Shown here: positions 34,477 to 34,655 of the stretch, one piece after another
How the letters are laid out: every line of letters begins with the position of its first letter
Numbering within the stretch: the first letter of the stretch is position 1
Source of the DNA: Dysgonamonadaceae bacterium
GTDB taxonomy: Bacteria > Bacteroidota > Bacteroidia > Bacteroidales > Azobacteroidaceae
Assembly (NCBI GenBank): GCA_031253625.1
Contig: JAIRVZ010000025.1
Span: 1-34,655, forward strand
Direction of reading: 5' to 3'
Length of the DNA: 34,655 nt
Translations under genes and position numbers: made by a program
Notes under the pieces: model-generated
The model's input: only the letters and a program-made list of their open reading frames with translations
The model's database searches: none
What the model was told of the DNA's origin: nothing

Positions 34477-34655
34477 ATGAAAACCTTTCCCCACTACACC
34501 CAACTTGACGCTATGGACTGCGGCGCGACCTGTCTCCGCATGATTTCCAAGTATTACGGCAAATCCTACTCCAACCAAACCTTGCGGGAAAAGAGTTTCA
34601 TAACTCATTCGGGAGTAAGTCTGTTGGGTATTTCGGAAGCAGCCGAAAGCATCGG
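34477..34655 (+). CDS. lanT: C39-peptidase ABC exporter (3' truncated)
   Basis: Only the first 59 codons are inside the window. The peptidase C39 signature is present: Q9 and C15 in QLDAMDCGATCLRMISKYYG, with the catalytic Cys in place. Full-length members are peptidase-TM-ATPase fusions that cut after double glycine and export the product, which fits the VKGGG leader of the precursor. The start at 34477 follows the LanB elimination gene by one base. Base composition here is clearly more GC-rich than in the preceding lan genes. Confidence 0.85.
   Translation, partial: MKTFPHYTQLDAMDCGATCLRMISKYYGKSYSNQTLREKSFITHSGVSLLGISEAAESI

Noticed and set aside
1..34655. CRISPR arrays, rRNA genes or insertion sequences with transposases
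   Set aside because: None seen: no regular spacer-repeat pattern, no rRNA core sequences and no transposase-like protein in the window.

Overview
This window comes from a member of the Bacteroidetes, probably the order Bacteroidales. Evidence: several promoters fit the TTTG-N19/20-TAnnTTTG pattern of that phylum; the type IX secretion (T9SS) genes porX and porW are present; there is a FISUMP-type lipoprotein, a korAB 2-oxoacid:ferredoxin oxidoreductase, and many long palindromic intergenic repeats of the kind seen in these genomes. Most genes are chromosomal housekeeping genes. The last 8 kb is an accessory locus and is more AT-rich.

Layout. 1-3898: arginine biosynthesis operon (5'-truncated GNAT acetyltransferase, argG, argC, argD). 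3943-7145: a four-TM protein with a possible metal site, a small helical protein, and a YgiQ-family radical SAM protein whose reading frame carries an inserted palindromic repeat. 7288-8763: two exported proteins (FISUMP lipoprotein, thioredoxin-like). 8723-18960, minus strand: porW-porX, tsaE, prfA, pyrF, then a Bro-N/antirepressor-like gene translationally coupled to an HD phosphohydrolase. 19060-20973: UbiA prenyltransferase with a radical SAM partner. 21071-22257: ECF sigma factor coupled to a one-TM protein. 22342-25298: korA-korB. 25390-25462: tRNA-Gly(CCC). 25490-26347: M48 metalloprotease lipoprotein.

26600-34655: a class I lanthipeptide locus cut by the window end. It has a 450-base leader, a small HTH regulator, a LanC cyclase, a divergent S41 peptidase lipoprotein, a precursor peptide with a GGG leader end, a dehydratase split into two proteins (glutamylation and elimination), and the start of a C39-peptidase ABC exporter. 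The inferred pathway: the precursor is glutamylated and dehydrated by the split LanB pair, cyclised by LanC, then cleaved after the double glycine and exported by the C39 transporter. 

The most novel-looking item is the leader before the regulator. Two tandem segments (26700-26820 and 26937-27045) can fold into the same three-stem architecture with compensating base changes. The first is followed by a terminator-like hairpin with a competing anti-terminator pairing. The second has a duplicated CACCCC arm next to the regulator's start codon. This looks like an attenuator or riboswitch-like control element, and I do not recognise it as a known RNA family.
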